From the NCBI GenBank assembly GCA_022184915.1, contig JAGTJU010000003.1, positions 186,001-250,000 of the forward strand: a DNA stretch of 64,000 nt, given 5' to 3'. Below are positions 44,695-53,700 of this stretch, piece after piece (positions within the stretch are counted from its first letter, which is position 1; each line of letters opens with the position of its first letter). The stretch comes from Myxococcales bacterium (lineage in GTDB: Bacteria > Myxococcota_A > Polyangia > Fen-1088). The translations under genes and the position numbers were made by a program. A model generated the notes under the pieces. It had not been told where the DNA came from. It saw only the letters and a program-made list of their open reading frames with translations, and made no database searches.

Positions 44695-45561
44695 TCAAAG
44701 CCGCTCCACCACATGCGTGGGCTGTGCTTCGGCGTGTGCCAGCTCGGCAAGCCGGGAGACCCCCGTCAAGAGCAGCGCCGAAGCGATCCCAGCCCGGGTG
44801 GCTCCCAGAATGTCGGTGGCCAGCTGATCGCCCAGCATGAGGATGCGCGCCTTCGGCACGGCGCCGCCCACCTTTTCGAGGCCCGCCTCGAAGATCGGCA
44901 GATAAGGCTTGCCGAGCGGCACGAAGCGTTGAGAGCCGCTGGGATCGCGCAAACGCAACACCGCCTCCACGGCGGCGGCAATGGCGCCGGCGGTAAGACC
45001 AAAGCCGCCCGTGCGGGGGAACACCAGATCCGGGTTGGGCAGCAAGAGGCGGGTGGTCTGCCCGTGCTCCAGGCGATGGAGCAACACGGTGATCACCTCG
45101 TTCATCGTCTCCAAAAAGGGATAGCCATAATCGTCCGCCAGCACGCACACGGTGGCCGATCGATCGTCGGGGGGTGCCACGATCCCCCCAGCAGCTTCCA
45201 CGTAGGCGCGTGAGTCGTCTGTGCCGAGCACGATGCAACGTTGTCCCACGAGCCCCTCGCGCTGGAACGTGCGGCCGAGCAAGCTGCCTGACGTGATGAT
45301 CCGCTCCCGCGCCACGGGAAGGCCGAAGCCGGTGTAGCGTTTCCAGGTGGTGTCGATCGAGCGAGACGCATCGTTCGAGAGCAGCCAGTAAGGCTTGCCC
45401 CGCTCTGCGAGGGATTCGAGAAACGTGGCGGCCCCGGGCAGGGCGCCGTTCGAGTTCACCAGCACGCCGTAGGCGTCGAGAAAAAACACGTCGTAGCGCG
45501 CGAGCAAGGCCTCGATACGCGGCAAGACGTCGGGGGCAGGGGCGCCGTGACCGTTCGACAT
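44695..45561 (-). CDS. HAD-superfamily phosphatase, NagD/subclass IIA-like
   Basis: A 288-residue enzyme. Motif I is VFFLDAYGVLVNS, with Asp nucleophile and an Ala-Tyr where most HADs have G-T. Motif II is YWLLSNDASRS, the Lys region is PLGKPYLPIFE, and motif IV is RILMLGDQLATDI. A C2A-type cap lies between motifs II and III, as in NagD, phosphoglycolate and pyridoxal phosphatases. I choose the ATG at 45561 (MSNGHGAP) rather than the reading from 45642, which overlaps the divergent alcohol dehydrogenase leader. Substrate unknown, possibly a small sugar phosphate. Confidence 0.88.
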   Translation of the reverse strand: MSNGHGAPAPDVLPRIEALLARYDVFFLDAYGVLVNSNGALPGAATFLESLAERGKPYWLLSNDASRSIDTTWKRYTGFGLPVARERIITSGSLLGRTFQREGLVGQRCIVLGTDDSRAYVEAAGGIVAPPDDRSATVCVLADDYGYPFLETMNEVITVLLHRLEHGQTTRLLLPNPDLVFPRTGGFGLTAGAIAAAVEAVLRLRDPSGSQRFVPLGKPYLPIFEAGLEKVGGAVPKARILMLGDQLATDILGATRAGIASALLLTGVSRLAELAHAEAQPTHVVERL

Positions 45562-45642
45562 GCGCCCACGTATAGCAGCCGGGCGCGCGTGAGACCCAGG
45601 AACGGCCTTGCCCAGTCGCGCGTCTTGGGGGAAACCTTCCAC

Positions 45643-46704
45643 ATGGACGCGGTGGTCATGTCAGCCGAGGGCGAGGTCGAGGTGCGGCAGTGCCCCGAAC
45701 CGCACACGGTGGCGGCCAGCGACGCCGTGGTGAAGGTGACCTTGGCCGGAATTTGCGGTTCGGACCTGCACATCGTGGCCGGCCGCGATCGGGGCTGTCG
45801 CATGGGCACCATCATGGGACACGAGTTCGTGGGGGTGGTGACCGAGGTGGGATCCCAGGTCGCCCGGTTTCGCCCGGGCGATCGCGTGGTGGCGCCCTTC
45901 ACGGTGAACTGCGGCCAGTGCTTTTTTTGCCAGCGGCGTCTGCCCGCCCGCTGTGAGCGCTCGGCCGGTTTTGGTTTCGTCACCTCCGAGGGGCGAGGCC
46001 TCGAAGGCGCCCAGGCCGAGTTCGTGCGCGTGCCCTTCGCCGACACGTCGCTGCTGGCGCTGCCCGATCGCGATCATGCCGGGGCGCCCTTCGAGGACCA
46101 AGACGCGCTTTTTCTCGGCGACATTCTCTCCACCGCTTACGGCGCGGCGGACGCGGCCTGCATCGTGCCGGGCGATGTGGTGGCCGTGGTGGGCTGTGGC
46201 CCCGTGGGGCTTTTGGCCATTCAGGCCGCCGAGCTCTTTCAGCCCGCGTGCGTGGTGGCGGTCGACCCCTGCGCCTACCGGCGCGACAAAGCCGCCGCGC
46301 TGGGGGCCCTGCCCTGCCCGCCCGAACAGGCGCGGGCCCTGTGCGACGACCACACCCACGGCCGCGGCGCCGATGCGGTGATCGAGGCGGTGGGCACCGA
46401 AGGCGCCCTCACCCGCGCGCTGTCGCTGATGCGCCCAGGCGCCATCGTGTCCATCGCCGGGTACCACACCGCCGATACCTTCTCGTTGCCGATCCAGACC
46501 GCCTACGACCTCAACTTGACCTTGAAGGTGGGGAGGGCGAACGCCCGGGTGCACATGGAGACGTTGTTGCCAAAAGTTCTAGCGGGCATCTTCAGACCCC
46601 GCGCGATCATCAGCCACGTTTTGCCGTTGCGACAAGCGGTGTACGGCTACGAGATCTTTCGCGAACGGCGCGACAACGCCATCAAGGTCCTGCTGACCCC
46701 CTGA
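45643..46704 (+). CDS. Zinc-dependent medium-chain alcohol dehydrogenase
   Basis: A 353-residue MDR enzyme. GICGSDLHIVAG contains the catalytic Cys, IMGHEFVGVV the His-Glu pair, and CGQCFFCQRRLPARC the four structural-zinc cysteines. The Rossmann motif is VVGCGPVGLLAI. The last part (AGYHTADTFSLPI) is as in threonine/sorbitol dehydrogenase-like members. I start at the ATG at 45643, where family similarity begins. It is divergent from the HAD gene and followed by acyltransferase and glycosyltransferase genes. Confidence 0.94.
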   Translation: MDAVVMSAEGEVEVRQCPEPHTVAASDAVVKVTLAGICGSDLHIVAGRDRGCRMGTIMGHEFVGVVTEVGSQVARFRPGDRVVAPFTVNCGQCFFCQRRLPARCERSAGFGFVTSEGRGLEGAQAEFVRVPFADTSLLALPDRDHAGAPFEDQDALFLGDILSTAYGAADAACIVPGDVVAVVGCGPVGLLAIQAAELFQPACVVAVDPCAYRRDKAAALGALPCPPEQARALCDDHTHGRGADAVIEAVGTEGALTRALSLMRPGAIVSIAGYHTADTFSLPIQTAYDLNLTLKVGRANARVHMETLLPKVLAGIFRPRAIISHVLPLRQAVYGYEIFRERRDNAIKVLLTP

Positions 46705-46760
46705 GGGGCGAAATTCGCGCGGCGGCGCAAGGGGCGCGATAATCGGGCGGGCCCTCACAC

Positions 46761-47282
46761 ATGTCTGCACGCAACCGCTCCCACGGCACAGGTCAGTGGC
46801 AACCCGGCGATTTCCGCCGTCTGGGGCCAGACTGCGTGTTCGAGGCGGGCGCCCTGGTGTTTCACCCCGAAACCATTTCGCTCGGCCGCAACGTGTACGT
46901 GGGGCACCAGAGCATCCTCAAGGGCTACTTCAAGAACGAAATGACCATCGGTGACGAGACCTGGATCGGGCAGCAGTGCTTTCTTCACAGCGCCGGCGGC
47001 CTCTTCATCGGCAACGCCGTGGGCATCGGACCCGGCGTGAAGATCATCACCTCCACCCACCAGGAGGCAGGTCGCGCGGTGCCCGTGCTGCAAGCGCCTT
47101 TGTCGTTCGCCCCCGTGCACATCGACGACGGGGCGGACCTTGGCGTGGGTGCGATCGTGCTGCCGGGGGTCCGCATCGGCGCCGGTGCGATCATCGGTGC
47201 AGGCGCCGTGGTGACCCACGATGTGCCCGCCTACGCCGTGGCGGCGGGTGTGCCCGCGCGGGTGACGAGGCTGCGGCCGTGA
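46761..47282 (+). CDS. Hexapeptide-repeat acyltransferase (maa/WbbJ type)
   Basis: A 173-residue left-handed beta-helix protein. FHPETISLGRNVYVGHQSIL opens the coil region. IGPGVKIITSTHQEAGR contains the catalytic His at the T-S-T-H position, and IVLPGVRIGAGAIIGAGAVV and VPAYAVAAGVPARV close the helix as in sugar O-acetyltransferases. The stop overlaps the GTG of the next gene (GTGA), a glycosyltransferase, so the pair probably modifies one surface glycan. Acceptor not known. Confidence 0.9.
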   Translation: MSARNRSHGTGQWQPGDFRRLGPDCVFEAGALVFHPETISLGRNVYVGHQSILKGYFKNEMTIGDETWIGQQCFLHSAGGLFIGNAVGIGPGVKIITSTHQEAGRAVPVLQAPLSFAPVHIDDGADLGVGAIVLPGVRIGAGAIIGAGAVVTHDVPAYAVAAGVPARVTRLRP

Positions 47283-47995
47283 GCGCAGAAGGCCTGCCCG
47301 CGTCCGAGCCCCTCACGCTGATCGTGTTCGCGTTCAACGAGAGCAGCAACGTGGACACGGTGCTGCCCCCCATCCGCGACTGGCTGGCCGCCCGCAGCCC
47401 CACGGGCCAGCTGCTCTTCATCGACGACGGCAGCACGGACGACACGGCCGCGCGCGCCCAGGCCGTGCTCGCCGGCACCCCGGGGGCCGCCGTGTTGACG
47501 CACCCGAAGAACCGCGGCATCGGCGCCGCGCTGAAGACAGGCGTGCGCGCCGCCACCGGCACGTGGGTCACCTTTTTGCCCTGCGATGGCCAGATCGCCC
47601 CCGAAGCGCTCGACGCGCTCCTCACCAGGGCCGCGCACACGCAGGCCTCACTCGTCTTCTCCGTCTACCTGGATCGCAACGATGGTCTGCGCCGCACGCT
47701 CCTGTCGGCGGGCATCCGTGGCCTCATCCGGGCCGCCTTCGGAGTGAGCCTCGCCAGCGATGGTCCCTATCTCTTCAAGCGCTCGCTCTTCGACCCGGAC
47801 GCGCTGCCTCCCGATTCATTCTTCCTCAACTTCGAGTTTCCCATCCGGGCCCTGCGCCGTCGCCAGCCCTTCGAGGTCGTATCGATTCACTGCCGCCCCC
47901 GTCACGCAGGGGTGAGCAAGAGCACTGGCTGGAGACGCATCCTGGGCGTGGCGCGGGATCTGGTCGACCTGCGGGTGAGGATGTGGCGCGAGTAG
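47279..47995 (+). CDS. Glycosyltransferase family 2
   Basis: A 238-residue GT-A enzyme. LTLIVFAFNESSNVDTVLPP is the typical opening, with LLFIDDGSTDDTAARA for nucleotide binding and LPCDGQIAPEALDAL where the DxD lies in dolichol-phosphate-mannose-synthase-like proteins. There are no membrane helices at the end, unlike many DPM-like proteins. The GTG at 47279 overlaps the acyltransferase stop. It may add a sugar to a lipid carrier or surface glycan. Confidence 0.9.
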   Translation: MSAEGLPASEPLTLIVFAFNESSNVDTVLPPIRDWLAARSPTGQLLFIDDGSTDDTAARAQAVLAGTPGAAVLTHPKNRGIGAALKTGVRAATGTWVTFLPCDGQIAPEALDALLTRAAHTQASLVFSVYLDRNDGLRRTLLSAGIRGLIRAAFGVSLASDGPYLFKRSLFDPDALPPDSFFLNFEFPIRALRRRQPFEVVSIHCRPRHAGVSKSTGWRRILGVARDLVDLRVRMWRE

Positions 47996-48100
47996 CCGCG
48001 CAGGCACACCGCCCCTCAAGTTCGTCGACCTGGGCGCCGATGGCTCCGAGCAAGCCTGATACCGCCTCGACACCGCATCGTCGAGCGGCTCTCGTTCATC

Positions 48101-49795
48101 ATGACGCGCCTTGCAGGGTTCATCTCGTGTGTGGGGCTCATGCTCTTCATGGGCAGCGCGAGGGCCTCATTCTCTTACCGGAAGAGCGTCACCATCGATC
48201 GCTCGAAGGCCGGAGACGCAGGCACCACCACGCTCTCGGCGTTCCCGATGTTCTTCAAGGTCACGGATGCCGACCTACGGTCCACGGCCAACGGCGGCGA
48301 CGTGCAAAGTGCCAACGGCTACGACATCATCTTTCGCGCCCTGGACAGCGCAACGTGTGGCGGCCCCTCCACCTGTGAACTGCCGCATCAGATCGAGCGC
48401 TACGACGCCAGCACGGGGGACCTCGAAGCCTGGGTGACGATCCCGGTTCTGAACGGCCCCAGCGCCGCATCGGACACGGTGATTTACGTCTACTACGGCA
48501 ACGCCGACATCGTGTCGTCCACGGAGCAAGCCAGCTCGGTCTGGGCTGACGGGTACAGGGCCGTTTACCACTTCAACGAGACCACCGGCGGCACGGGCGC
48601 GGTACGGGATTCGACGAGCCATGCCAACCACTTGACCGATGTCAACGGGCCCACCCTGGGAGGCACAGGGTTTTTGGGGCCCGGGATCCAGCTCGATGGC
48701 GCCAACGACTACCTCGAGGCCCCCACCTCGAGCTCTCTCGAGATCACGGGCAGCATCACCCTGTCGATGTGGGTCAACTTAAGTTCCACGTCCGAGCCTC
48801 AAATTGGCGTGACGAAACCCCCAAGCGACACTTCACACGTGTCACGGTATCACAACTACTCCCTTCACTTTCTCCGCGTCAGCTCGACCTCGTTTCGCCC
48901 GCGCTTTTATTTGACGCTCGGAGGGAACGCCCGCTCGACCTCGACGTCGACCACGATGTCCACCGGCTCTTGGACCCATGTCGCGGGCACCTACGATGGC
49001 ACGACCTTGCGCGTGTACCAAAACGGAGTCTTGCGAGGCAGCCTGAGCAACTCGGGCGCGATCTTGAACTCGCAAAAAAAATTGAGGATTGGAACGAACG
49101 GCTCCGGCTCCAGCGAGTTTTTGGCCAACAAGCTCGATGAGCTCAGGATCTGCGCGTGCACCCGGTCTGCGGGCTTCATCGTCGCAGAATTCAACAACCA
49201 GAGTGCACCGTCTTCCTTCTATGCCGTGGGCAGCGAAAGCGGCCCCGGGGTGCTCTCGGCCGTGCACTACGAGACGGGCCACGCCCAGCGGATGCCAGAC
49301 GGGGCCGTCCGCGTGACCTGGCGAACGGGCTGGGAACACGAGACCCTGGGGTACCGCATGTATCGGCTCGCCCCCGACGCGTCTTGGGTGCGGGTGACGC
49401 CCGCTTTGATTCCTGGGCCTCTGCTCGGGGGAAGCGGGCCGCTTTACGAAGCCTTCGATCACAGCCCCGGGCCGCCGGGGAACCGCTACGTCGTCGAAGA
49501 CGTGGATGCCCATGGCGTGGCGACCCGGCATGCGCCCCTCGACATCGAGACGCTGGCACCCCCGCGCATCCCTGCCGCCCTCCGGGAGCCCCACAATCCA
49601 CGCCTTGGCGGTGGGTCACGTTGCCCCCCTCGAAGACACCCTCGCCGAAGGGTCTGCCCCGAAGCGAAATTCCGCCCTGGCGACCCGCCCCTGGGTGGCG
49701 CCCCCGGGAGCCCTGGCGCTCCCTGTGTCCCGCAGCGGCTGGCAACGCGTGGGATACGCAGCGCTCGTCGCGGCAGGCTGGGACCTTCGCCGTGA
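48101..49795 (+). CDS. DUF2341-LamG secreted protein, N-terminal part of a broken C25 protease gene
   Basis: The first 490 codons are good coding. There is a signal peptide (LAGFISCVGLMLFMGSARA), then a DUF2341 domain (FSYRKSVTIDRSKAG to DTVIYVYYGNAD). A LamG/concanavalin-like domain follows (GPGIQLDGANDYLEAPTSSS, MSTGSWTHVAGTYDGTTLRV), and then a region with GYRMYRLAPDASWVRV as found before C25 peptidase domains. After ALAPPRI, near 49570, the frame turns into low-complexity Arg/Pro residues while the true continuation lies one base over (see next feature). One surplus C in CCC at 49570-49572 explains the break. In the restored form the protein has about 1277 residues and goes from signal peptide to MYXO-CTERM tail. 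Confidence 0.82.
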   Translation: MTRLAGFISCVGLMLFMGSARASFSYRKSVTIDRSKAGDAGTTTLSAFPMFFKVTDADLRSTANGGDVQSANGYDIIFRALDSATCGGPSTCELPHQIERYDASTGDLEAWVTIPVLNGPSAASDTVIYVYYGNADIVSSTEQASSVWADGYRAVYHFNETTGGTGAVRDSTSHANHLTDVNGPTLGGTGFLGPGIQLDGANDYLEAPTSSSLEITGSITLSMWVNLSSTSEPQIGVTKPPSDTSHVSRYHNYSLHFLRVSSTSFRPRFYLTLGGNARSTSTSTTMSTGSWTHVAGTYDGTTLRVYQNGVLRGSLSNSGAILNSQKKLRIGTNGSGSSEFLANKLDELRICACTRSAGFIVAEFNNQSAPSSFYAVGSESGPGVLSAVHYETGHAQRMPDGAVRVTWRTGWEHETLGYRMYRLAPDASWVRVTPALIPGPLLGGSGPLYEAFDHSPGPPGNRYVVEDVDAHGVATRHAPLDIETLAPPRIPAALREPHNPRLGGGSRCPPRRHPRRRVCPEAKFRPGDPPLGGAPGSPGAPCVPQRLATRGIRSARRGRLGPSP

Positions 49796-51935
49796 GCCGG
49801 GGGGCTATGGCCTTTGGCACGACGGCGCCGAGGTGCCGCTGCGGATCGTGGACGGAGGCGACGGCCGCTTCGATCCCGAAGACCACCTCGCGTTCCTGGC
49901 ACAGGCCCGCGACACGCGATGGGAGGGGGAATCCGTGTACTGGCTCGGGCCGCGCGGGGGCCTTCGTCGCGTTGCCGAGGGGGACGTGCCCACCGCGTCG
50001 GGCCTCACGGGGCAAAAAAAAGCCCTCCGCGACGAGTTGAGGCAGCTTCGTCTCGAGCCCTCTTCACCCAGCTACCTTCACGCCACGCGGCTCACGGAGC
50101 GCACCCGATACCTTGCGGCCATCCTGGATGGTGAGGGCGACAACTTCTTCGGCGCCGTGCTGACCAAGCCGCCCCTCGAAAGGACGCTGCCCGTTCACCA
50201 TCGCCACGCGGGTGAGGAGCGGCTCGAGGTGGTGCTGCAAGGGATCTCGCAAGGAGACCACGCGGTGGCCATCGAGCTCAACGACGTCCGGGTGGGGCAA
50301 GCCAGCTTCCGCGGCAGGGTTGCCCATACGTTCACGCAGCCGGTCGTCCTGCGCGAGGGCGACAACCTCATTCGTCTCGTACGCGCAGGTGACGAGACCG
50401 ACGTGGCAGCTGTGTCGAGTCTGACGCTTGTTTACCGGCATCGCCTCGTCGCTGATGACGACCATCTCACGTTCAGCGTTCCCGGTGGGCGTACGGTAAC
50501 CCTGCACGGGTTTTCGTCTCGCAACGTCGAGGTCATCGACATCACGAGCCCCGACGAGCCCGTGTGGCTGGACACGCGCAGCGCACGTCTTTCCTCCCGG
50601 GGCCACGCGGTCGAGGTCACGATCCCGGGGGCGGGGACACGCCACGTTCTCGCCACCGCGCGGCCCTTCGAGCTTCGGGACGCCCGGTCCGTGACAGCGT
50701 CCACGGCGCTCGAGGCGGGCGAGGGCGCCCACGTGGTGATGATCGGCCCGGCGGCCCTGGCACCTGCCATGGAGCGGCTTGCCGAGCAACGCCGACGCGA
50801 AGGCTTGCTCGTTCGTGTCGAGGACGTCCGCACGCTCTACGAGCAATTCGCCTACGGCCACAAAACACCCTGGGCGGTTCGCAACTTCCTGCGCTGGGCC
50901 GGCGAGACGTGGCCCACGCCGCCCCGCTACGTCGTGCTCTTTGGGGACGCAAGCTTCGATCCGCGTGACCGCCTGGCCAAAGGCCAGGGCGATCTCGTTC
51001 CCACATTATTCTTCGACGCCCCGACCATGGAGACCGCGACCGATGAGCTGTTCGGCGACCTCGACGGCGATGGCCGCGGCGATGTGGCCGTGGGACGGTT
51101 GCCTGCCCGCACGCTCGAACAGGCCGAGGTGATGGTGAGCAAGGTGCTTGGCTTTTCGCCAGAGGCGGCGGCCCCGCTCAATGACCTTCTGCTCGTGGCA
51201 GGCTGGGACGGCTCGTCCCTCGATTTTCCCCGGCTGTCCGCGTCCGTGGGGGCGAGCGCGCCCGCGGCCGCCCGAAAGGAGAGTCTGGTGGTGACCCCCG
51301 AGCTCTACGATACGGCGCGCGCGCGCTTCGGCGAGGCGCTGTCGCGCAGCCCGAAGGTGGTCAACTACTTCGGCCACGGTTCGACCGGAACCTGGAGCGG
51401 CACGGGGTTCATGACGAGCGCCCAGGCCAGGGAACTGGTCAACGAAAAGCCCCCCGTCTTTTCGCTCATGACCTGTCTCAACGGCATGTTTCAGGATGTC
51501 TTCAGCGAGAGCTTGGCCGAGTCTCTTCTGCAAGCACCTCTAGGGGGAGCCGTGGCGGTGTTGTCCTCGTCGACTCTGACCGAGCCCGTTTCACAAGCGG
51601 AGCTCGCGCGGGGCTTCGTGGGCGCGGCGCTCGGCGGCACGGCGCCTCGTTTGGGGGACGCGGTGCTTGCCGGCAAGGAGCGCATCGGCCCCGGGGGGGT
51701 GCGGCTTTCGTGGAACCTGCTGGGAGATCCGTCGATGCCCTTGCTGCCTGCCTCTTCGCGGCTCATGAAAGAAGCCCTCCCCGCGCCGCAGGCCGGGCCT
51801 GGGTGTGCTTACGCGCGGGGTGATGCGACCGGCGGGGCGACAGTGGGATTGTTGATGCTGCTCGGGCTGTGGAGGCGCCGGCAGCGGGCGCGGCTCAGTG
51901 CCCGCGCCGGATGCGGTGGGCGCGCGCCTCGATGA
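49572..51935 (+). CDS. C25 (gingipain-like) cysteine peptidase with MYXO-CTERM-like tail, C-terminal part of the broken gene
   Basis: This frame continues the protein from the preceding feature. A beta-rich pre-domain (AVPLRIVDGGDGRF-like strands) leads to the C25 catalytic domain. Landmarks are RYVVLFGDASFDPRDRLAKG, DLDGDGRGDVAVGRLPARTL, VVNYFGHGSTGTWSG with the catalytic His near 51375, and FSLMTCLNGMFQD with the catalytic Cys near 51475. The end (GPGCAYARG, a hydrophobic stretch, then WRRRQRAR) fits a MYXO-CTERM signal for lipidation or anchoring at the cell surface. The protein is probably a large surface or secreted protease for prey or matrix. The 3' end overlaps the convergent dioxygenase gene by 41 bp. 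Confidence 0.83.
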   Translation: MPPSGSPTIHALAVGHVAPLEDTLAEGSAPKRNSALATRPWVAPPGALALPVSRSGWQRVGYAALVAAGWDLRREPGGYGLWHDGAEVPLRIVDGGDGRFDPEDHLAFLAQARDTRWEGESVYWLGPRGGLRRVAEGDVPTASGLTGQKKALRDELRQLRLEPSSPSYLHATRLTERTRYLAAILDGEGDNFFGAVLTKPPLERTLPVHHRHAGEERLEVVLQGISQGDHAVAIELNDVRVGQASFRGRVAHTFTQPVVLREGDNLIRLVRAGDETDVAAVSSLTLVYRHRLVADDDHLTFSVPGGRTVTLHGFSSRNVEVIDITSPDEPVWLDTRSARLSSRGHAVEVTIPGAGTRHVLATARPFELRDARSVTASTALEAGEGAHVVMIGPAALAPAMERLAEQRRREGLLVRVEDVRTLYEQFAYGHKTPWAVRNFLRWAGETWPTPPRYVVLFGDASFDPRDRLAKGQGDLVPTLFFDAPTMETATDELFGDLDGDGRGDVAVGRLPARTLEQAEVMVSKVLGFSPEAAAPLNDLLLVAGWDGSSLDFPRLSASVGASAPAAARKESLVVTPELYDTARARFGEALSRSPKVVNYFGHGSTGTWSGTGFMTSAQARELVNEKPPVFSLMTCLNGMFQDVFSESLAESLLQAPLGGAVAVLSSSTLTEPVSQAELARGFVGAALGGTAPRLGDAVLAGKERIGPGGVRLSWNLLGDPSMPLLPASSRLMKEALPAPQAGPGCAYARGDATGGATVGLLMLLGLWRRRQRARLSARAGCGGRAPR

Positions 51936-52755
51936 GATCCGGCCGTGGCACGTTTGGATCTCCGTAGCGATTGCCCGCCCGATCTTGCCCGTGTGCCAGA
52001 TAGATCTGGTGATAGTTCCCGGCCTCCGCGTTGTACTTCGTGGCCGCGCTGATGAAGCGCATGGTGTAGCCGCATCGCCTGCGCGCGCTGCGGTTGGCTT
52101 CGCTGCCGTGGAACAGCACGGCATCGTGCAGGCTGGCGTGGTTCGGCAACAACGTACAGGTGACCGCCCGCGCTTCGGCTTCGTCGAGATACCTGCGGCT
52201 GATCTCTTTCGGGAAGGTATTGATGGTGAGGTCGGCATCTTCGTAGCCCACGTCCCCGTTCGTGTGGGTCCGGGGGACGACCCGCATGGCCCCGTTGCCG
52301 TCGTCACTGGGGTCGATGGCCAGCCACACGGTCACCACCTCCATGGGCGAAAGCAGGTGGCGCCAGTAAAACGAGTCTTGATGCCAGGGCACGCGCTTGC
52401 CATCTGCCGCAGGCTTGCAGATGAAGTGACTCGAGAACAAGGCCACGTCGTTTCCCAAAAACGGGGTAACCAACGACAGCACGGAGGGGTGAAACAGAAA
52501 CTCGAACAGCTCGGGGTGGACGAGGTGCGGAACGTCCAGATCTTCGGGGCGCTTATCTTCGGGCAGGTCTGCCAGGATCGACTCGAAGGTGCGACAAAGC
52601 CGCGCGAACGCGTCGTCGGGCAGCACGGGCTCTGGAACGATGAGGTAGCCCTCCCGCCTATAGGTCTCGACCTGGGTGAGGCTGAGCCGTGCTGGAAGGC
52701 GTTGCGTTCCGTTGATATCTTGCAAGGACGCGCCGTTCGTTTCGATCTGACTCAT
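51895..52755 (-). CDS. Phytanoyl-CoA dioxygenase (PhyH) family Fe(II)/2-oxoglutarate oxygenase
   Basis: A 286-residue oxygenase. VPWHQDSFYW holds the His-x-Asp iron ligands. The distal His is in AVLFHGSEANRSARRR, followed by the 2-oxoglutarate-binding Arg. RREGYLIVPEPVLPDDAF is the usual PhyH opening. Secondary-metabolite tailoring or lipid hydroxylation are typical roles, and substrate is unknown. Its start codon lies almost back to back with the AraC gene and the short spacer has a TATAAT box, so that regulator probably controls it. Confidence 0.92.
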   Translation of the reverse strand: MSQIETNGASLQDINGTQRLPARLSLTQVETYRREGYLIVPEPVLPDDAFARLCRTFESILADLPEDKRPEDLDVPHLVHPELFEFLFHPSVLSLVTPFLGNDVALFSSHFICKPAADGKRVPWHQDSFYWRHLLSPMEVVTVWLAIDPSDDGNGAMRVVPRTHTNGDVGYEDADLTINTFPKEISRRYLDEAEARAVTCTLLPNHASLHDAVLFHGSEANRSARRRCGYTMRFISAATKYNAEAGNYHQIYLAHGQDRAGNRYGDPNVPRPDLIEARAHRIRRGH

Positions 52756-52759
52756 GCCC

Positions 52760-52765
52760 TATAAT
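52760..52765 (+). promoter_or_regulatory. TATAAT box in the phyH/araC spacer
   Basis: A perfect -10 hexamer lies 46 bp before the AraC start at 52811. The -35 region (TTCGTT, 18 bp upstream) is weak, as expected for an activator-dependent promoter. On the opposite strand the same bases give a weaker -10-like ATTATA close to the phyH start. Confidence 0.4.
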
Positions 52766-52810
52766 CTCGCATGGAGAGTTCGAAACGTCGTGTCCCTGGA
52801 AGCTCATGCT

Positions 52811-53683
52811 ATGTCCTCCATTGATGTGCCCTACCGTTTGCAGCTGTCCACGCTCGTGCACGCGCCGGCCGTCTGCCACGTCGCGGCCCGCACCATCGCC
52901 CCCGGCCACACGCCCCCGCTGCACACCCACGACTTTCCAGAAATCTTCTGGATCGAGGCGGGCCGGGGGGCGCACGTGCTCGGCAGCGGCAAGGAGGCCC
53001 TGGTCCGCGGAACCCTCGTGTTCGTGGCGCCCGAGGACGTGCACGGGTTCGAGACGGCCGGCCCCGAGGGGTACGCCCTCTTCAATCTCGCCTTTTCGCG
53101 GCAGCACTGGCGCGCCTTCTGGAAACGCTACGCTCCACCGGGGGCGCTGGATCTCTGCGCGGCCGAGACGCCCCGCGCGGCGCGCACCTTTCGCCTGGAG
53201 GACGGCGAACTGGCCCAGCTCAAGTTGTTCTCGCACGAGCTGCGCCAGGGGCAGCGCACACGCGCAGCGCTCGATCGGTTCCTGCTGAACCTCCTGCATC
53301 TCGTCACCTCGCTGGCGCCCCGGGAGGGCACGCAGCAGCTGCCTCCGGTATGGTTGCGGCGCAGCGTGCGCGCGCTCGCCGAGGACGAAGACGCGCTTTG
53401 CCAGGGCACTTCTGCGCTTGTCCGCCTGAGTGGCCGTACGCCGGCCCATCTTTCGCGCGAATGCCGCCGCTGGTTCGGAAAGTCACCCACCGAGCTCGTC
53501 AACGAGCTGCGCCTCGAGCGGGCGGCCGCACGGCTCGCCGCGGGGGACGAGTCCGTGGTGAGCGTGGCCCAGGCGTTCGGTTTCTCGAACATGAGCCACT
53601 TCTACCGGCTGTTTTCACAGCGCTTCTCCACGACCCCCGCCGAACACCGCGCCGCCGCCCGCAGGGTGCTGCAACCCAGCTGA
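52811..53683 (+). CDS. AraC-family regulator with N-terminal cupin domain
   Basis: About 290 residues. The N-terminal cupin has HTPPLHTHDFPEIFWIEAGR, written here as HTPPLHTHDF and EIFWIEAGRG, with the effector-pocket His residues, and VAPEDVHGFE. The C-terminal double HTH shows LVRLSGRTPAHLSRECRRWF, then VVSVAQAFGFSNMSHFYRLF. I prefer the ATG at 52811, which has GGAAG 8 bp upstream. The start at 52754 would overlap the divergent gene's start codon. It probably regulates the PhyH gene and itself. Confidence 0.92.
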   Translation: MSSIDVPYRLQLSTLVHAPAVCHVAARTIAPGHTPPLHTHDFPEIFWIEAGRGAHVLGSGKEALVRGTLVFVAPEDVHGFETAGPEGYALFNLAFSRQHWRAFWKRYAPPGALDLCAAETPRAARTFRLEDGELAQLKLFSHELRQGQRTRAALDRFLLNLLHLVTSLAPREGTQQLPPVWLRRSVRALAEDEDALCQGTSALVRLSGRTPAHLSRECRRWFGKSPTELVNELRLERAAARLAAGDESVVSVAQAFGFSNMSHFYRLFSQRFSTTPAEHRAAARRVLQPS

Positions 53684-53700
53684 GGGGCGCGCGGGCGAAC

